From Klebsormidium nitens (taxonomy: Eukaryota > Streptophyta > Klebsormidiophyceae > Klebsormidiales > Klebsormidiaceae), in NCBI GenBank assembly GCA_000708835.1, contig DF236983.1, positions 259,558 to 323,557 on the forward strand: a stretch of DNA of 64,000 nucleotides, written 5' to 3'. Below are positions 23,201-36,500 of the stretch, in pieces; within the stretch, counting starts at the first letter, position 1; the number at the start of each line of letters is the position of its first letter. Both the position numbers and the translations under genes were made by a program. The notes under the pieces were generated by a model that saw only the letters and a list, made by a program, of their open reading frames with translations, was not told the origin of the DNA and did not search any database.

Positions 23201-26200
23201 TTTGCAGGATAAGGATGAGAGGGACTCCTAAGAGTGCCTCAACGATCCGACGGGACTGGACGGAAGGAACATGCGACGACCAGAGACGACAATGCTGAGG
23301 ACTAGCTCTTGAAAGCAGCTTCGATGAGAATTCCTTCCGGCTAGCAAATCCAGTACAGCAGGGCTTTTCTTTCACTTTCCTCGTATTATGTATCAAGCCT
23401 GCGCGAAATGTTGACCAATTTTGACGCACTTCGTTTTGCGCGGAAATCTCCTCTGATTCACGGATAGCCATTTGCACAGCTTTCAACTTCAAAAGACGCA
23501 ACCAGAAAGCGTTATGCAATTAACGAGCCCGCATGCAGTCCCACCTGCAGCAGGCACGTCCGGCCGTCGATAAGCAGCCGCGTCCCGTTGGCCTCCTCCT
23601 CCGCGTACACCACGTGGCTGTTCCCGTCGAACTGCATAAGCAGCCCCCCGTCCCGTAGCGTATGCACCTCCCCGTCCACCTGGGACGCGTTTAGCTGGAG
23701 GCGGTAGCTGTGGGGGCCCTTCTTGGTGACGGCGACGTGGTACTTGACGCCCTCGATATTGAGTGACACGTCGAAGTTGACCAGCGAAATCTCCTGCACA
23801 CGTGGCAGCCCGGGGTGGGGTTGGGGACTCGCAAGGGAACGCAAGGAAAAGAAGCTCTAGCAAGGGCTGCAGGAGCCCGGATATGACAATGTTGACTAGC
23901 GGGAGTCTTAGGAGAAAGAGAGTACCTGCGTTCAAAAGTAGCACGGCCTGCGATCTGAAGTTGAAGGAGGGAAAAGACATGACACGTTACGGCAAAAGCG
24001 TGAACGTGAGCTGACGAAGGCTCGACAACATCTGGACGAAGGCTTCCGTGCGAACGTGGCACCGAGCCGGTAAGAACACAAAATGTGTAAATTGTGCATC
24101 ACACTCTACACATGACGACGGCCCGTGAAGTCTAGGCGTGACGTACGCTGGTCGAAGGCAATCGAGCATCAAGGCCGTATAGGTGGCCCGTTGAAACAGA
24201 AACTGATGGTGCGAAATATCAAGTAGGACAGAGTTGGTTTGGTAGCGTCCAAGCATGCAACAGGAAGCAAGCTAAGTCTCCACGATCCCGTACAAGACAT
24301 TTTGCAGACAATGGTCAGAGGTCGGAACCCCTGGCAGGTTGCAAGAACAACCTGACAAAGATACGTATGCAGGGGCATATTACAGCATATGTCGGTCATT
24401 CTACGCTGCTTAGGTGCGAGAGTTCTGGCGGTGTTAATTCAGCGATCGAGCTCACCTTCGGCGGGATCTGCCCCTTTTCCAGGTAGCCGATGAACTCCGA
24501 GACGCGGGCTGCGACGAGCATGGTGCTTCTCTGTGCAACGAGAAGTGGGAAGAGTCAAGCTCCAATAGATAAGAAAAAGACGAACTCGTCGCTCTAATGC
24601 TTCGCTCGGAGGAGGTTTGACTCAGTCTATACCGACAAGCTAACAGATTGAAGTAAGGTGCTTAAGACGAGGCTAAGCATAGACGGCTGCAAAGCAAGCA
24701 GATTCAAACAACATGGCCGACCCAAAGATGGGCTGTCGTCAATGGGCAGGCGAAGAAGCCACTGGCTAGAAGAGGATCGACTCTGGCGCTCACATACAAG
24801 GCGCCTGTTAGGACGGAGATGTGCCACTTCGGACGCTCCACACGGACCCGCATCGCGATGCGGCTGTCCAGCCAGCCTGTGTGGATGCGGTTCTCCTGGT
24901 ACTCTTTGCTCTGCAGGAGGGGAAAATATCGAAAAGCAACCAATGAAAAGGAAGGCACGAAGTGGGCAGTGTCGAAAGGACATCAGCAGAAGCTGCGAGA
25001 GGGGCCTGCATTTACCAGGTACTTGCTGAAAGAGACGCGTTTTTGTTAGCCAAACCTGCCCAAAATTCACCCCAATCAAGACTCGGGTCTTGACCAGTGT
25101 TTCCCCTCGCTGATGAATATTCTATCCACTGGGAGTTCACGACTCAGAAACAGGCTATGAGGACAATTTTGACTCGAATTTTTGCTCGAAAGCAAGTCAC
25201 CCGGAAACTTCAAGATCAGACGGCCCGCATAAGCAAACCCCAACTTTCCAGATGACTAGCATACAAACGCCGACGACATCTAGAGTCCATGCTTCGTATA
25301 CCTGGATTAGATCAACTGCGTAGTCAACGTTTGTCCGGATCTCCCCCCGGATGATGACCTCCTTGAGCGCGAGCACCATGCTCGCGCAAGCAGCTGCGCG
25401 GCTCTCTCCAAACGCAAACAGGTGGCCGAACTGGGAGTCAGAAAACTCGTGGATGCCGCCTCCCGACTGCCATTCAAAAATAGAACGTGATGTCAATGCT
25501 ACTGACTAACTTTCACTTGTTGACTGAACGCTCGTCGATGCCGTCCCCAAGTTGTCAAGTGAACAAAGCGGCTGAGGCGAGGCCTCGCAACCTGCTTACT
25601 TCGAGCCCCGCAACCTTTCTGCTTGTCAACATTCTGTTGAAATGAACTTTTGCGCGTACCTTAACTACAAACCTCAACAGGCAATTATCCTCAACCCCAA
25701 ATCTCGTAGACCTTAGCGTCCAGGTGACGGTCACCTCAATCATCACACACATGACACAATCAAAGGATCTTCCACTCGACGATGCAACCCGGAGTCCGCA
25801 TGTCTCCGACACTGGCTATGTGCATCAGATACCAACCATAAAAAGGCCCGCCTTTCCGCCTTGCCCATGAGACCCTTGTCAATCCAGTAAAAGCGTCTGT
25901 TTTGATTCGTCAGTTCTTCCATTCAAAAATTCCTCAGTACCGAAAGCTTCCCCTGCACGACAACAGTTCGCCTAGTTGTTCGCCCCACCTTGACCGAGAA
26001 GTAGGCCCAGACGTCTGGCCGCCCCTTAAAGCTGAGCTCCTGGATTCTGCCGCTTGTGGGTTTGAAGCCGTCCTCTGGGTCCTCGCTCGTGACACGGACG
26101 GCTACTACATGGCCACGTGGCTTCACCTTCGGCGTTGTCTCGAAGTCGAACGGCTGCGCCACGCTTGCGACAGCCTGCCACGTGTCGTGATTGCCGCCGC

Positions 26201-29200
26201 CCAGCTGACCGAAAAGCCGGCGCACCTCTGCAGAAAATACAGAGCGCTCATATGACAGTATTGAGTCCGGAGGTCCGTCAGAGAGGTTGCATACATGCAA
26301 GGAACGGGGGAGAGACTTTATCGACATTCCGGCTGCAATTCTTTTCCGAAAGCATATGCCAAACACCGAAAGGGTTCGAGCGGTGACAGTTGCTGCCCGA
26401 AAACCCGACCAGTAGCATTGGACGTTTCGAAGCGGCAAGTCCCCTCCTTATTTTCTATCTTCTCAGGACAGAACGTCGCCGCCCCGACTACTGCAACCTC
26501 CTGCCAGCCCGATCAATCGGTCTTTCACACTGACTGACATGCTCCTGCCGGAATCGAACATACAAAATATCAGAACATCTTAGCCAAAAGCCCGATGTTT
26601 TGCCCTCTATAAAGTTCACGAACATACTCATATGTCAAGGACCAGCCAGAGGGCCACGGACGTTCACCAGCAGAAGAAAGCGCGCACCTGGGAGCTTCCA
26701 GAGGGGGATCCCCATGCCCACGTTCAACTGTGCTGACGGCAGGTTGATTCCGGCGATCCATTCCGTCACTGGATGCTCCACTTGCAACCGGGGGTTCAGC
26801 TCGAGAAAGTAGAACGCGCCGTCTGCTTCAGTGTAGAGGTACTCTACCGTTGCGGCCCCGACATAGCCAACGGCACGCGCTAATCGGCAGGCGCCGTCCT
26901 CGAGTTTCCGGACGGTTTCTGCGGACGCAGCAGTGATGGGGCCTTCCTCGATAATCTGAAAAAGGAAGGGGCGGAAGAATCCAATATTGGCATCGTAAGA
27001 ATGCTGCCGTAAGTGGGCCCAGAGGCAAGAATGTCATCATACGTGACCATGCAGGGCCAACACAAGAGTTGGAGGCGCCGAACTTCTGAACGAGCGCTTC
27101 GTCGGTCGTACACTTGCTGACCATTTGGCCGCCTGGTTCAATGTACGTCGACCGTTACAAGCAGTGACCCGTTCATTCAAGCGATCAAGCATAGAAAAGC
27201 TTTCATCGACAATCTTTCACGGCCCCAAGTCCCCTTGGTGGCGTTGCTTCGCGGAACGACCTTGCGAATGCAGCAGATCTTGCTTCCAGATCTCTCTGAC
27301 CTCTCCTGATCTACGACAACAACCCAAGTGAGTCCATCCAGAAAATAATCAAATAACAAATTTGTGTGCCCACCTTTTGGTGGCGCCTCTGCACGGAGCA
27401 GTCCCGCGAGTGCAGCGCGGCGACATTGCCGTGGCCGTCGCAAAGCAGCTGCACCTCCAGGTGGCGGCTCTGCGCGGCCAGCTTCATGATAAACACCGGC
27501 GAGCCGGGGACTTCGCCAACCACCTGCTTGAACAGGCCCGTCACCTCCTCGTCGTTGTGCACCTGGGGGAGGGTGATCTGGGCTTGTGAAAGTGTACAAT
27601 GTTGGGATCACAGGGTTTTGCAAGTCAAAGGTGTGGATTGGCCCAGATGAGTACCTCGCTTGCCGAATGCGTGACAAACCCTGTCCCTGCCCCTGTCCCA
27701 CCCTCGTTGCTCTGCACCTGGGCCGGACCTTTCAAGAAGCGTAGGCTATCTTAAATGTGTCTGATTTGGGGACTGCTAGAAGGACACATCGCGGTCCGAG
27801 GACTTGTTTTGTGCTCCAGAACGGGGCCAAGTCTGCGTACTTCAAGTCGGGAGAGGTGCCAAGGAGGAAACTGATTCTCAAGTCTGGCGGAAAAGGCGAG
27901 AAAGCAGATTGCTCCCAGAAATTCTTCAAGTGCATGGAACCCGCACAAGGCCTAATATAGATTCTTCTACAACCTTGCTCACAGCGCTCTTCCCGTCCCA
28001 CTAGGGAATCCTTTCTGCGCAGGCTCTTCTGTCACTATACCGCCTTAGCGATATGTCGAAGATGCTTTCAAACTTCCGATGGCGTTTGCTCTTAGGAAGT
28101 TCTGAAATAGGTATTCATAAGCTGCTTCAGGTGGGGAGGGCATCGAGAGTTCCTCACTTTCCGGATGCCTTTCCCGCCGCCTCCCCAGGACGCTTTAATC
28201 ATGGCGGGGTAGCCAATCCTTTGGCACACCGTCATTGCCTCCTCAGGAGTCTGCACGCACGCCCGCTGGTAGACAGCCTCCGGGATCGGCTCGCGGCACA
28301 ATTCCATTGGCAGGCGGACCTGCAGCCCAAAAACGTCATTTCGTTGCCACAGAAAGGAATCATAAGGCTGCTCCCGCTGCTTAGGCGTAAGTGCTTCGGG
28401 AGCAGAGTCTGAGTTGGCGGCGAAGCAGCCACTTTACATGATCAATCATTGAACAAGGAGAAATTGTCTCGTTTCGCATCACAAGAAGGCTGTCCTTTCA
28501 GAAGGGACCCCTCCCCGAGTCCTTCTTGACCAATAAAGTCTGAAGATGCATGCGCAGTACTTCTACGGTCCCAACGACCGGAATGTAAGGGGTGACCGTT
28601 GCACCGACGACGAAATGACCTGATCAATATTCCCACGAAATTTCAGTAGGGATTCCGAATCTTCAGAAGCAAGCTCCTTACCTCAGAGCCACTCCACGAA
28701 ACGGTGGGAACCCCCGCCGCCTGCGCAATGATCGTCGACCCAATCTTGTCCCCCAGGAGTGCCATCGCATTGCTGTGGGGCCCCAGGAACACAATCTTGC
28801 GCGGGGTGCGAGCGAGCGCTTCAGGAAGATCGGGGTTCTCGGAAGCGTGGCCCCAGCCAGGCCAGACTGCGTCCACCCCAGTCCTCTCAGCAACCTGCAC
28901 CAGAGGTGATAATTCTTGGTTGATGTAGACTCTAGATGAAGATAGCTTGCGAGCAGTCTCCGATTGTAGAGTAGAGACGAAACAAATTTGCGAGGGTTAT
29001 CAATCCCGTAGGATACAGATGAGGATCAACTGCGAGCGAAATAGCGGCAAGCGGAGTCAGCTTATGGTACCGGTTGAGAATGCCTCTATCGCTTCCACAT
29101 TGAAGGGAGTTCCATGCTTGTCAGAAGTTTGAACCAGGTTCTGGTCAGCTTAAAACGGGAAACGAAGCAGGCGTGTTTTAAAGCTGATGGGGGGAAGATC

Positions 29201-31074
29201 AACGCACGAGATGTCGTTCTGAATGTAGCAGTCCGTGAAAAGAGTCGCAAGCCAACCAACAGATTTAAAGGCACTCAACATGATAACGTCTGGCCTTTGA
29301 TCAAGAGACATGATCCATATTGATTCCCCACAAGGGCGACAGGCAGGGCAACAATGTCGTGATTTTAGTAGGCAACTTCCGCTACACAGTTCCAGGCTTA
29401 TGCACATTAGAGAACTCAAGGGCACATCAGACAGCTTCAGCGCTCTTACAACCTCCGTCAATTTCTTTTAAACGATGCTGTGACTTGGGAATATACAACG
29501 CTGCCGTTTGAGGGGCAACTCATTCAAACAGCCGGCTTATGGAACCTTCAAGTGGTAGGCAATCTGGCCTCGCGGCTTCTCTCGCAGTGCCTCTTCAGGT
29601 TTCTTTCTGTGATTGAAAAATCCGTCACAGCCGATCGCTGCACTGCCTCAATGTAGACTGGAAAGAGAAGTCCGCATACACGATTCTGCGGCCATCAGTC
29701 ACGTCCTCAAAACGTGGGATCTTTGTTCCCCTATGCAGCCCTGCGATGTCTTCCAGCCCCCGTGGCCAGTCCTGCCCCTCCCTCCCGATGAAAGGATTCT
29801 ATAGTCCCCCTCCATGAGGGATTCCAGCGATTGTCGCGCCTTGCCTTTAGATGCCCTCCGATGAGGGGCACGCAGCCTCCACCTCATGCATTCTATGTGT
29901 CAAGGACACCAAGAACAAGTAATCCAGATGTTATCAAAAAGACCCCGCACCTCCAAGATGAGCTGCACGTTGGCGTAGTTGTTGTTGTTGGTCCCCCCCG
30001 GCACCTCCACAAACTGGTCTGCCATGCGGATGTGCTCCGCGTTCACGCGCAGGTCCTCCGGGGTGGCCATCGCCACCAGCAAAATGGCGCGCTCCTCAGA
30101 GAATGTCTCGTACGCCCATGTCCTGCCAATTACGAACAGGTGCAATCTTTTGCAAGGTCACAATTGACGGGCTGATCAAGCACAAGGAGTTGCGGCACCT
30201 CCGTCAGGCTCTGGCACAGTGACGGACACTGGACTCTGTGAAAGTTGCCTTTCTCAGGCACCAAGTGAGTAGGTCAGCCTGACGCGCTGATCAAGACAAG
30301 AAGTTGAGACTTCTCCAACATGATCAGCCACAATGACAAAGACTTATCTTCAGATAAGGATGCCGTCATTTGCAGGCACTGAGTGCGCAGACAAGGAAAA
30401 GGCGCAAGCGTAACAGGACATGTTGGTGCCACCGACTGGTCGTTTCGTAGCATCGTGGCAAATGAAATCGATCAAACACTTTTCCCCGCACTCTGCTCCT
30501 TAGCGGAAGGATAAGCGGCCCTCGTACACCTTCATCGGCGGCCCATGGTTTTGCCACCGAGCAGTCTTCTGAAGAAGATGATGCATTGGTGGTGCTGCCA
30601 CCAACCAATGACTTATTTCATATTGACCATGCTCAAGAAGCTGTCTCACTAAGTAACCACCAAAGTAACATTGTTCAGAGCCAGCGCTCTCTGCCTTCAA
30701 TAAGAGGCCACTCTCGTTTATTTCTCTTCTCGACCAGTCTTACATTGAAAAGCTGGCCCTCACCTAACGCTCCGTATGAACTTCACCGCTGCAATCCCAT
30801 TGTTTGCGATGAGCACACTGTGTATTGGCCGGTCTCCCCCCATTGCACGACAGTACTCTTCAATCTTCTCGCTACAGGGCCCAGTCCTCGCCGCGCCAGG
30901 CGGCATTCTTGCAATATGGGGGCTACTGCGACTCTTCTTCATCGCCGTGGCCGCTGAATGCCCTGCCCCCGGGGGTGTCTGCGTGCCAGCCTCAGCCATG
31001 TTTGATGCGCTGCTACTGTGCGGCAGACCGTTCCCGACGGTCACTCCGAGGGACGACATGCTCCGGAAACCCAT
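11206..31074 (-). CDS. ACC1: Homomeric acetyl-CoA carboxylase
   Basis: Carboxylates acetyl-CoA to malonyl-CoA using biotin, ATP and bicarbonate; supplies cytosolic fatty acid elongation. About 25 exons align in order with plant ACC1. N-terminus at 30763-31074 with [20 protein letters not shown]. Biotin carboxylase exons run to about 25300: [16 protein letters not shown] (about 30000), [11 protein letters not shown] (28840), ATP-grasp loop [11 protein letters not shown] (28150), [20 protein letters not shown] (26760). BCCP exon 22485-23075 carries the biotin motif EVMKM, Lys codon 22956-22958. Central-region exons lie at 21900-22085, 21305-21510, 20424-20720, 19690-19970 and 17040-18674. The carboxyltransferase includes [13 protein letters not shown] (16430), [14 protein letters not shown] (15590), SSxMQLGGP-like [10 protein letters not shown] (14840), [18 protein letters not shown] (13870) and [20 protein letters not shown] (13360). 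The C-terminal domain is at 11363-12000. No clear plastid transit peptide, so cytosolic is likely. Several low-complexity insertions are unusual. The last few residues (exon ending 11206) are tentative. Confidence 0.95.
14540..14650 (-). repeat. In-frame triplicated HPTA/DPTA repeat in ACCase
   Basis: On the minus strand the carboxyltransferase reads [16 protein letters not shown] followed by [13 protein letters not shown]. Plant ACC1 has only a short loop before WLGGIF. Three tccgccgtcgga-like units on the plus strand show the DNA repeat directly. The reading frame is kept. Confidence 0.75.
22485..23075 (-). other. ACCase biotin carboxyl carrier exon
   Basis: Encodes the biotinyl domain of the ACCase above. 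It reads [19 protein letters not shown], with the lysine of EVMKM at 22956-22958 as the biotin attachment site. The next stretch, [20 protein letters not shown], matches the second half of a biotinyl fold. The site is intact, so the enzyme should be functional. Confidence 0.93.
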
Positions 31075-32368
31075 TCTATGCTTTCATTCAAATACGGGGG
31101 CGGCCGTGCAAAACGTGAGCCTTAGTGCCCAGTTTGACATAGCGTGATGGAAGGAGAACTCAGGCTTGATGCGCGGATCTAGGCGCCATGATTCAGCGCC
31201 GTCTTCATTCCTTCTTACAGATCTGAGGCGGCAAGTGACGAGACCGTCGGAGAAGAGCCCTCAGGGTATTCGCCCTAGGCGGCTGAGCTCTGACTGACTC
31301 TTGAGTTCGAGTCGGAGACTCGGAGTCGGCCCGGGAGCTGAGGCAAGCTGAGGGCTGCAAGCAGCTTCCGCAGAGCCATCCCGGTCCGGCGGAAAGGCCA
31401 ATCATCAAACGGAACCTGTAGAGACTTTCTTGGGGCCGGTGTGAGCAGTCCACTGAGCTTGATCTGGCGTGATCCGACGGTTAAACTTATAGAAAGCTTG
31501 CCTGCTTGCATCCGGCTCTTTCAAGTTCGTCGATGCGGTGTGAGCTTGATCGAACGGTGTGAGCTTGATCGAACGGTTTTAGAGCAATCAAATTGAGGGG
31601 GAGTGCTCACGACCTTTCCGTGCCGCACCATTAGCGGAGGCGCTACTACATCTATTGAAGAGAAGTTTCAGATCAGAGATCAGCGGAATGAGAGAATTTT
31701 GTATTGCTGCAAGCTACAGTACAAGAGACTTGGTCCAAGCACACGTCTAGTACCTACAGCTAAGCTCAAAAGAGCTCTCTCCAAAGGAAGATGTTTCAGG
31801 AGATATCCATTCAACCTCACAACAGAGTGTTGTTCAAAAAGTCTAGGTTGCAGTCTCAGCTGGTGGTCCGCTCAACGCACATTGCAGTTTTGTTCAAGAA
31901 CAGACCTGAGGAGGGTTTAAGGAGCAGTCTTTTGGTGGTCCGCTCAAAGTGTTCATGCTGTGTCCACTGCATTGAGCAGAGAATAAAGGAGAAGAGTGTC
32001 CTAAATCAGTCCAAAACATTTGCCATGCAGGCTCAGGAATTGCCGACATATGTGCCAGCAGGCATCCTCGCAAGCAGCCACGTGTCTGCAGCTCCGACTT
32101 CAACCAGGAGCTGCCAAGTAGCACCTCCACCTCCTGGGCCGCCGCCACTGAGCGTCAAGACAGGAGTTGCTTTCTTGACCAAACCTCCTGTCCACTTCCT
32201 CAGTAGCGTCTCTTCACAGTCAAACTCAAAGGGGATGCGTCACTGCGCTAGCAGTCATCCTTTGCAGCAAGGATTCCAGTCCTCTTGTAATCGCTTACAC
32301 ACACCAAAAACACAAACTTCCAACAAGCGCACAAGCACATCTTCCTTCCGAAGAACGCACCAAGGTCG
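31075..32368. promoter_or_regulatory. Divergent upstream region of ACCase and WWE gene
   Basis: Lies between the two start codons. It contains the 19-bp tandem repeat at 31537-31574 and a second repeated phrase tggtggtccgctcaa (near 31860 and 31935). A long open frame starts at 31791 and contains a Pro-rich stretch from the ATG near 32028. This could be an upstream exon of the WWE gene, but I could not find a splice that joins the frames, so I left it out. Confidence 0.4.
31537..31574. repeat. 19-bp tandem duplication upstream of ACCase
   Basis: Two perfect, adjacent copies of ggtgtgagcttgatcgaac. It lies about 460 bases upstream of the ACCase start codon, where promoter elements are expected. 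Binding is not shown. Confidence 0.85.
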
Positions 32369-33504
32369 ATGCAGTGGTCCAAAACCCCAGCAACAAGATA
32401 CTTCGAGTGGTCAGCCAATCATTTCAGCAGCGGGGGGCTCGAGCTCCCTCAAGAGCAGACTCCGCAGCGCACCCCCCCATCTGTCCCAGCAGACCCCCAG
32501 GCCAACAGCACAATCCCCAGTTCCATCCCTCCACTCTCTTCCACATCCAGCACAACCTCTGTATATTTGCAACCTGCGGTTCCTACCACTCACACCATGC
32601 AGGCTCCTCTCAGTGATGTACAGAAGGCCGGCAAATCTGGTGGCCAGACATCGAGACCAGAACTTAGATTCTTCTTCTACACGGGCTGGGATTGGGAAGA
32701 GGTCAAAGGCGAGGGGCACACTGCATTCACCGCGGCTTATTGGCTGTGGAAGAGTCATGCGCGGCGGCATCCCCAACTACTGGTGGAGTGCACAGTCAAC
32801 GAGGCAGCGTACGTCCTGGACTGGCATAACATGGTTAGTCGAAGCGCACGTTCCATATGGTTGAACGCGAATCTGAAGAGGAAGGCTTGCTGATTCTGTT
32901 GAATGGAATGAGTAACGCATAAGACTGATTCCAATGGCACCAAATCATTCGAAGCACAATCGACCATCATCATTCATATGCGGACCATGGAGAGCCCTCT
33001 GATGTCAATCTTCTAGTCGGATTACCTGGTCACTTAGTAGCGCTGTTCGTATGTATATAGCAAACTGATTTGGAAAGCAAGGCAAGAGTAAACTTTCCGG
33101 TGGAAATGATGCACGAGATCCAGAAGATCACCATCTCCAGGTGTCTATCTGCTCACCAAGCAATCAGAGTTGTGGGGACGCATCCACCCTAAAATTTTCT
33201 TAGAGAGTCCTACTGAAAATACTGCAAGCGCATTGCTGGTACTCAATCTGGAAGAAATGCATGTGGTGTTACTCCTTCCTTCCAAGCTTCTGAACTCCCT
33301 TTTTGTCCTGCCGCTCAGATGCAGACTCGAAAGGGTTACTCGACCCAAAGGTCCCTTAAATGGCAGGACCTCAGCACCGGGGCTTTCGCGCTTCCCTCAT
33401 TGCCCTACTTACCGCGCGCTCCTCCTCTTCAACCGTCCGCATCCCAAAGTGCCTGCTGCTTCCCTTGTCAGACCCAAGATTTTAGTTCGCCAACTCCATG
33501 TTGA
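32369..33504 (+). CDS. WWE-domain protein
   Basis: Two exons, 32369-32833 and 33319-33504, join in phase and give about 216 residues. The first 90 residues are rich in Ser, Pro and Gln and look disordered. From about residue 97 it reads RFFFYTGWDWEEV, then YWLWKSHARRHPQLLVECTV, then AAYVLDWHNM. After the intron it continues MQTRKGYSTQRSLKW. This matches the second half of a WWE domain (Y-x-hDf-x2-M-x-Q, then an R-x-h-R/K end), and the match continues across the intron, which supports the splice. WWE domains bind ADP-ribose and occur in ubiquitin ligases, PARPs and plant RCD1/SRO proteins. No RING, PARP or RST domain is visible here. A TAA precedes the ATG in frame; an upstream exon starting near 32028 is possible. 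Confidence 0.6.
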
Positions 33505-36500
33505 GGTCCAGTAACCTCGGGCGGAGCTACATCCAGATGGAGATTGTGGCAATCAGTCAGGTGAGGAGTCGCTGTTGGAGTGCCTCTGCGGTCCTGACTG
33601 GAGATCTGTCTTGAAGAAAATTCGTGTCCATGCTGGACTTCAGGGTTTTACACCATATCGTCAGTCAGGGGGACGGCTTCAGAACAGTTTCTTTTGACTG
33701 AGAGACACGAGAAGAGTGCTTGATCAAGTTCAGGCTAAGATTATATTGGCTTGCCTCTTCCTGCAGGGAAGAGGGCATCCATACAAATCGGGATTTTTGC
33801 CGCTGTACGGCGCCGCTCTGCGGGCCCGCCATCGGACCTGCTTCGCTTTGCCCGTTTCGACGATAAAACTCGGCGTACGGCCCGTGGGGTCAGACATCCT
33901 GCAAACTTACCTAGGGCAGCTCCATATATAACCAGTCACACATGATGCATGTGACGGGCCCGGAACCGTCCCCTCTGAAGCTACCGGTTTCACCAGGAGC
34001 GCGGCTGCGTATGTTTGGAAATGAGATTATGCATAATGATAAGAAGATTGTCAGTAACCATTTGATGATCGGGCATTATGGCCTATATGTAGCGCTACGT
34101 ACGGCTTGCAGGCCCTGTCCCAATTAAGGTACGTGCCTTACATACTATAGTTGCATAAGCAGATCCGCCTGCGGACTTATGATGAATTAATTGCATGTAG
34201 CAGTGCAGCCGCTCTATGCATAGCAGAGGCATTGCAAGGCCGCCATGACAACTGAACGTTACCGTCCAATTCACTGAGCCTGCGAACGCCTTCCACGATC
34301 GATCCAGAAAGGATTGGACTTTTTCTCACTTGGAAAAGCGGGCAGGGATTTTCTAGCTATGACATCGGAAGAGGACGGGGGACTTCCAACTCGGCAGCTT
34401 TCCTCCGCTTTCACGGGCGAGGCGCCAGATCCCTATGATGGAAGCTGACTCAAGTGGCGCGCGCACTGAATGTCGTCGTCGTCATGAAGCATCCCTGGAC
34501 TGCCGAGGGGACTTGAACAAACCCCGGAGCTGCGCTGAGTCTCTTTCTCGTCACCAGTAGCTTGCGCCGGCTCGATCAGCCCAGGCGCTGGCGGAGCCAA
34601 ACGGCAACCTGTGACGTAAGTGAAAGTGCACCGAACCTGCGCTTCGGATGCGGCTTTCAAGTTGAATCCGTCACCACTGTGAATTGCCCGCAGTGTGATG
34701 CAAAAGGCTCAGCGAGCCTATGTAAGTACAGACTGCTGTATTGTGCCCGCCTGGTGCCCGGCAGGCGGTTCAATTTTCGACGTGCTAACTGCGCCGCCCT
34801 GGCAGGTATGAAAGCACAAAACGCGGCTTCGGGAGGCTTGCCAATTGCGGTGCGCATGCAGAGCAGACTGCAACTCAAGCTCTGCCAGGTCGCATCTTAC
34901 GCTTTGTGTTTGCTGAGAGCTTAAGATTTGAACCCTCAAGGGCACCTGTTTGCTATTGCTAAGCACGCGCAGAGGCGCCGCTCGTTTGAGTATGAAAGGC
35001 TTTGCAAAAAGCTGAAAGCTACGACGGTGCAAGTTCGGTGCAAGGCTTCATTTAAGCGGCGTCCGTACTGCCGTCACGGGCCGCAGCAGAGTGAGAAATC
35101 GTAAGTGAAGGCTCGCATCAGTGGGACCTCAAGGTATTGGGTTTGCGGTTCTGAGCAACGGAAGGCTTTTGCAGCTCCTCTTCAGATCTCGGCTCGTCAT
35201 TCGCCTTAGAAAACTCCGGTCGAAGGATGCCAGAGGAACGTCACTAAGCAGAAATTGCTCTATTGAAAAGACGAAATGGTTGGGGTGCAAAGGCCGGGCA
35301 AGAGTGCAGCAGAAGAAGCAAGGCTAGCTGGAACTCGGAAGCAATGGCCCACTGGCAGTGCCAATGAAGACGAAGTCAAGAGAAGCGGCCCAACAACGCA
35401 ATTGAGGCCCCTGCTTTTGACATGGGTTCCGGGACCCATGTCATGTGGTACCAAGGGGAGTGTAGATGCTGCTCGCCTAGAGTGCTGCGTGACCCTGAGA
35501 CCATCCATTGGACTAAGCGCCAAATTCATGGAACGAATCTAGAGCAAGGATTGAAAGCCAGGACGGCCGTTACATAGGGTCACGTCACTGGCAATCCATA
35601 TCGACGCCAGAAGTGTTAAATTGTTGCCAAACTATGACTCGGGTGGCGTTTTGCCAGCACGAATGTGAAGCGTGAAAGACGGAGCCGAAAGATGTTTATT
35701 TGGAAGGAAATGAGCCGACCAGGATGCTGAATAAGATTGTGGGACATTCAGCACTCAGTGCATCAGAAGCGTCTCTTGCACTGCCACATATATCAGAAGA
35801 GTTCAAAGTTGGTGTAAGTCGAAGGCTCTCTCTTCGTGCCCATGTTTTGCCGGTGTTGAGATCCGTAAGGAGGATGAAGACTGCCAACGTAACATCTTGC
35901 TCGATTCTGTTACCTTCGTATCGACTCTTCGCCAAAGTTCGCCACCCGTGTGCTCAGACTACTCAACGCCGGAAGATTACTTGAGCTGGTTGAAATACTT
36001 GAAAGATGGGGAGCTGTATGAAAGCCAGGCTTCGAACCATGCAATAATCCACACGCAAAAATCTTGTCGCTTGACCCTGCAGTTGCAAATGATGGCTACG
36101 CGGCTCACAAGGTTCCGAAGAATCCGAATGCTTTATGAATCTTGCATGACGAAGTGGTCGGAAGTTTGTTGTCAGGATTGTAATGGCGGATGCGTTGCGA
36201 GGCCCTCAGTCGGGATGTGGTGCCGTGGTGTGCCGCTTTCAATGTTCCAGTTCCACAGTTCCGGGTGACTTTGGAGCTTTCAGGTGAGCTCTTTCTAACC
36301 GTCTAAAGTGGCAACTTCACATGGGTCGTTAATTGGGCATTACATAAATGATCTCCGAGACTTGTCGCCGCTTCATGATTGTTGGGACGAAAGTTGTTTC
36401 TAACAGTGCACATCTAAACTTCTCAGCTCAGTTCAAGTTCGGTAAACGATCTTTAGATAGCATAGTCCAAGTTGGATCCGTGTTCTACCGTGACTTTCGG

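Noticed and set aside
31791-32864. 357-residue open frame on the plus strand
   Set aside because: It overlaps the WWE exon in another frame, and its C-terminal half is the shadow of that exon. Only the Pro-rich part after 32028 might be real, and no splice connects it.
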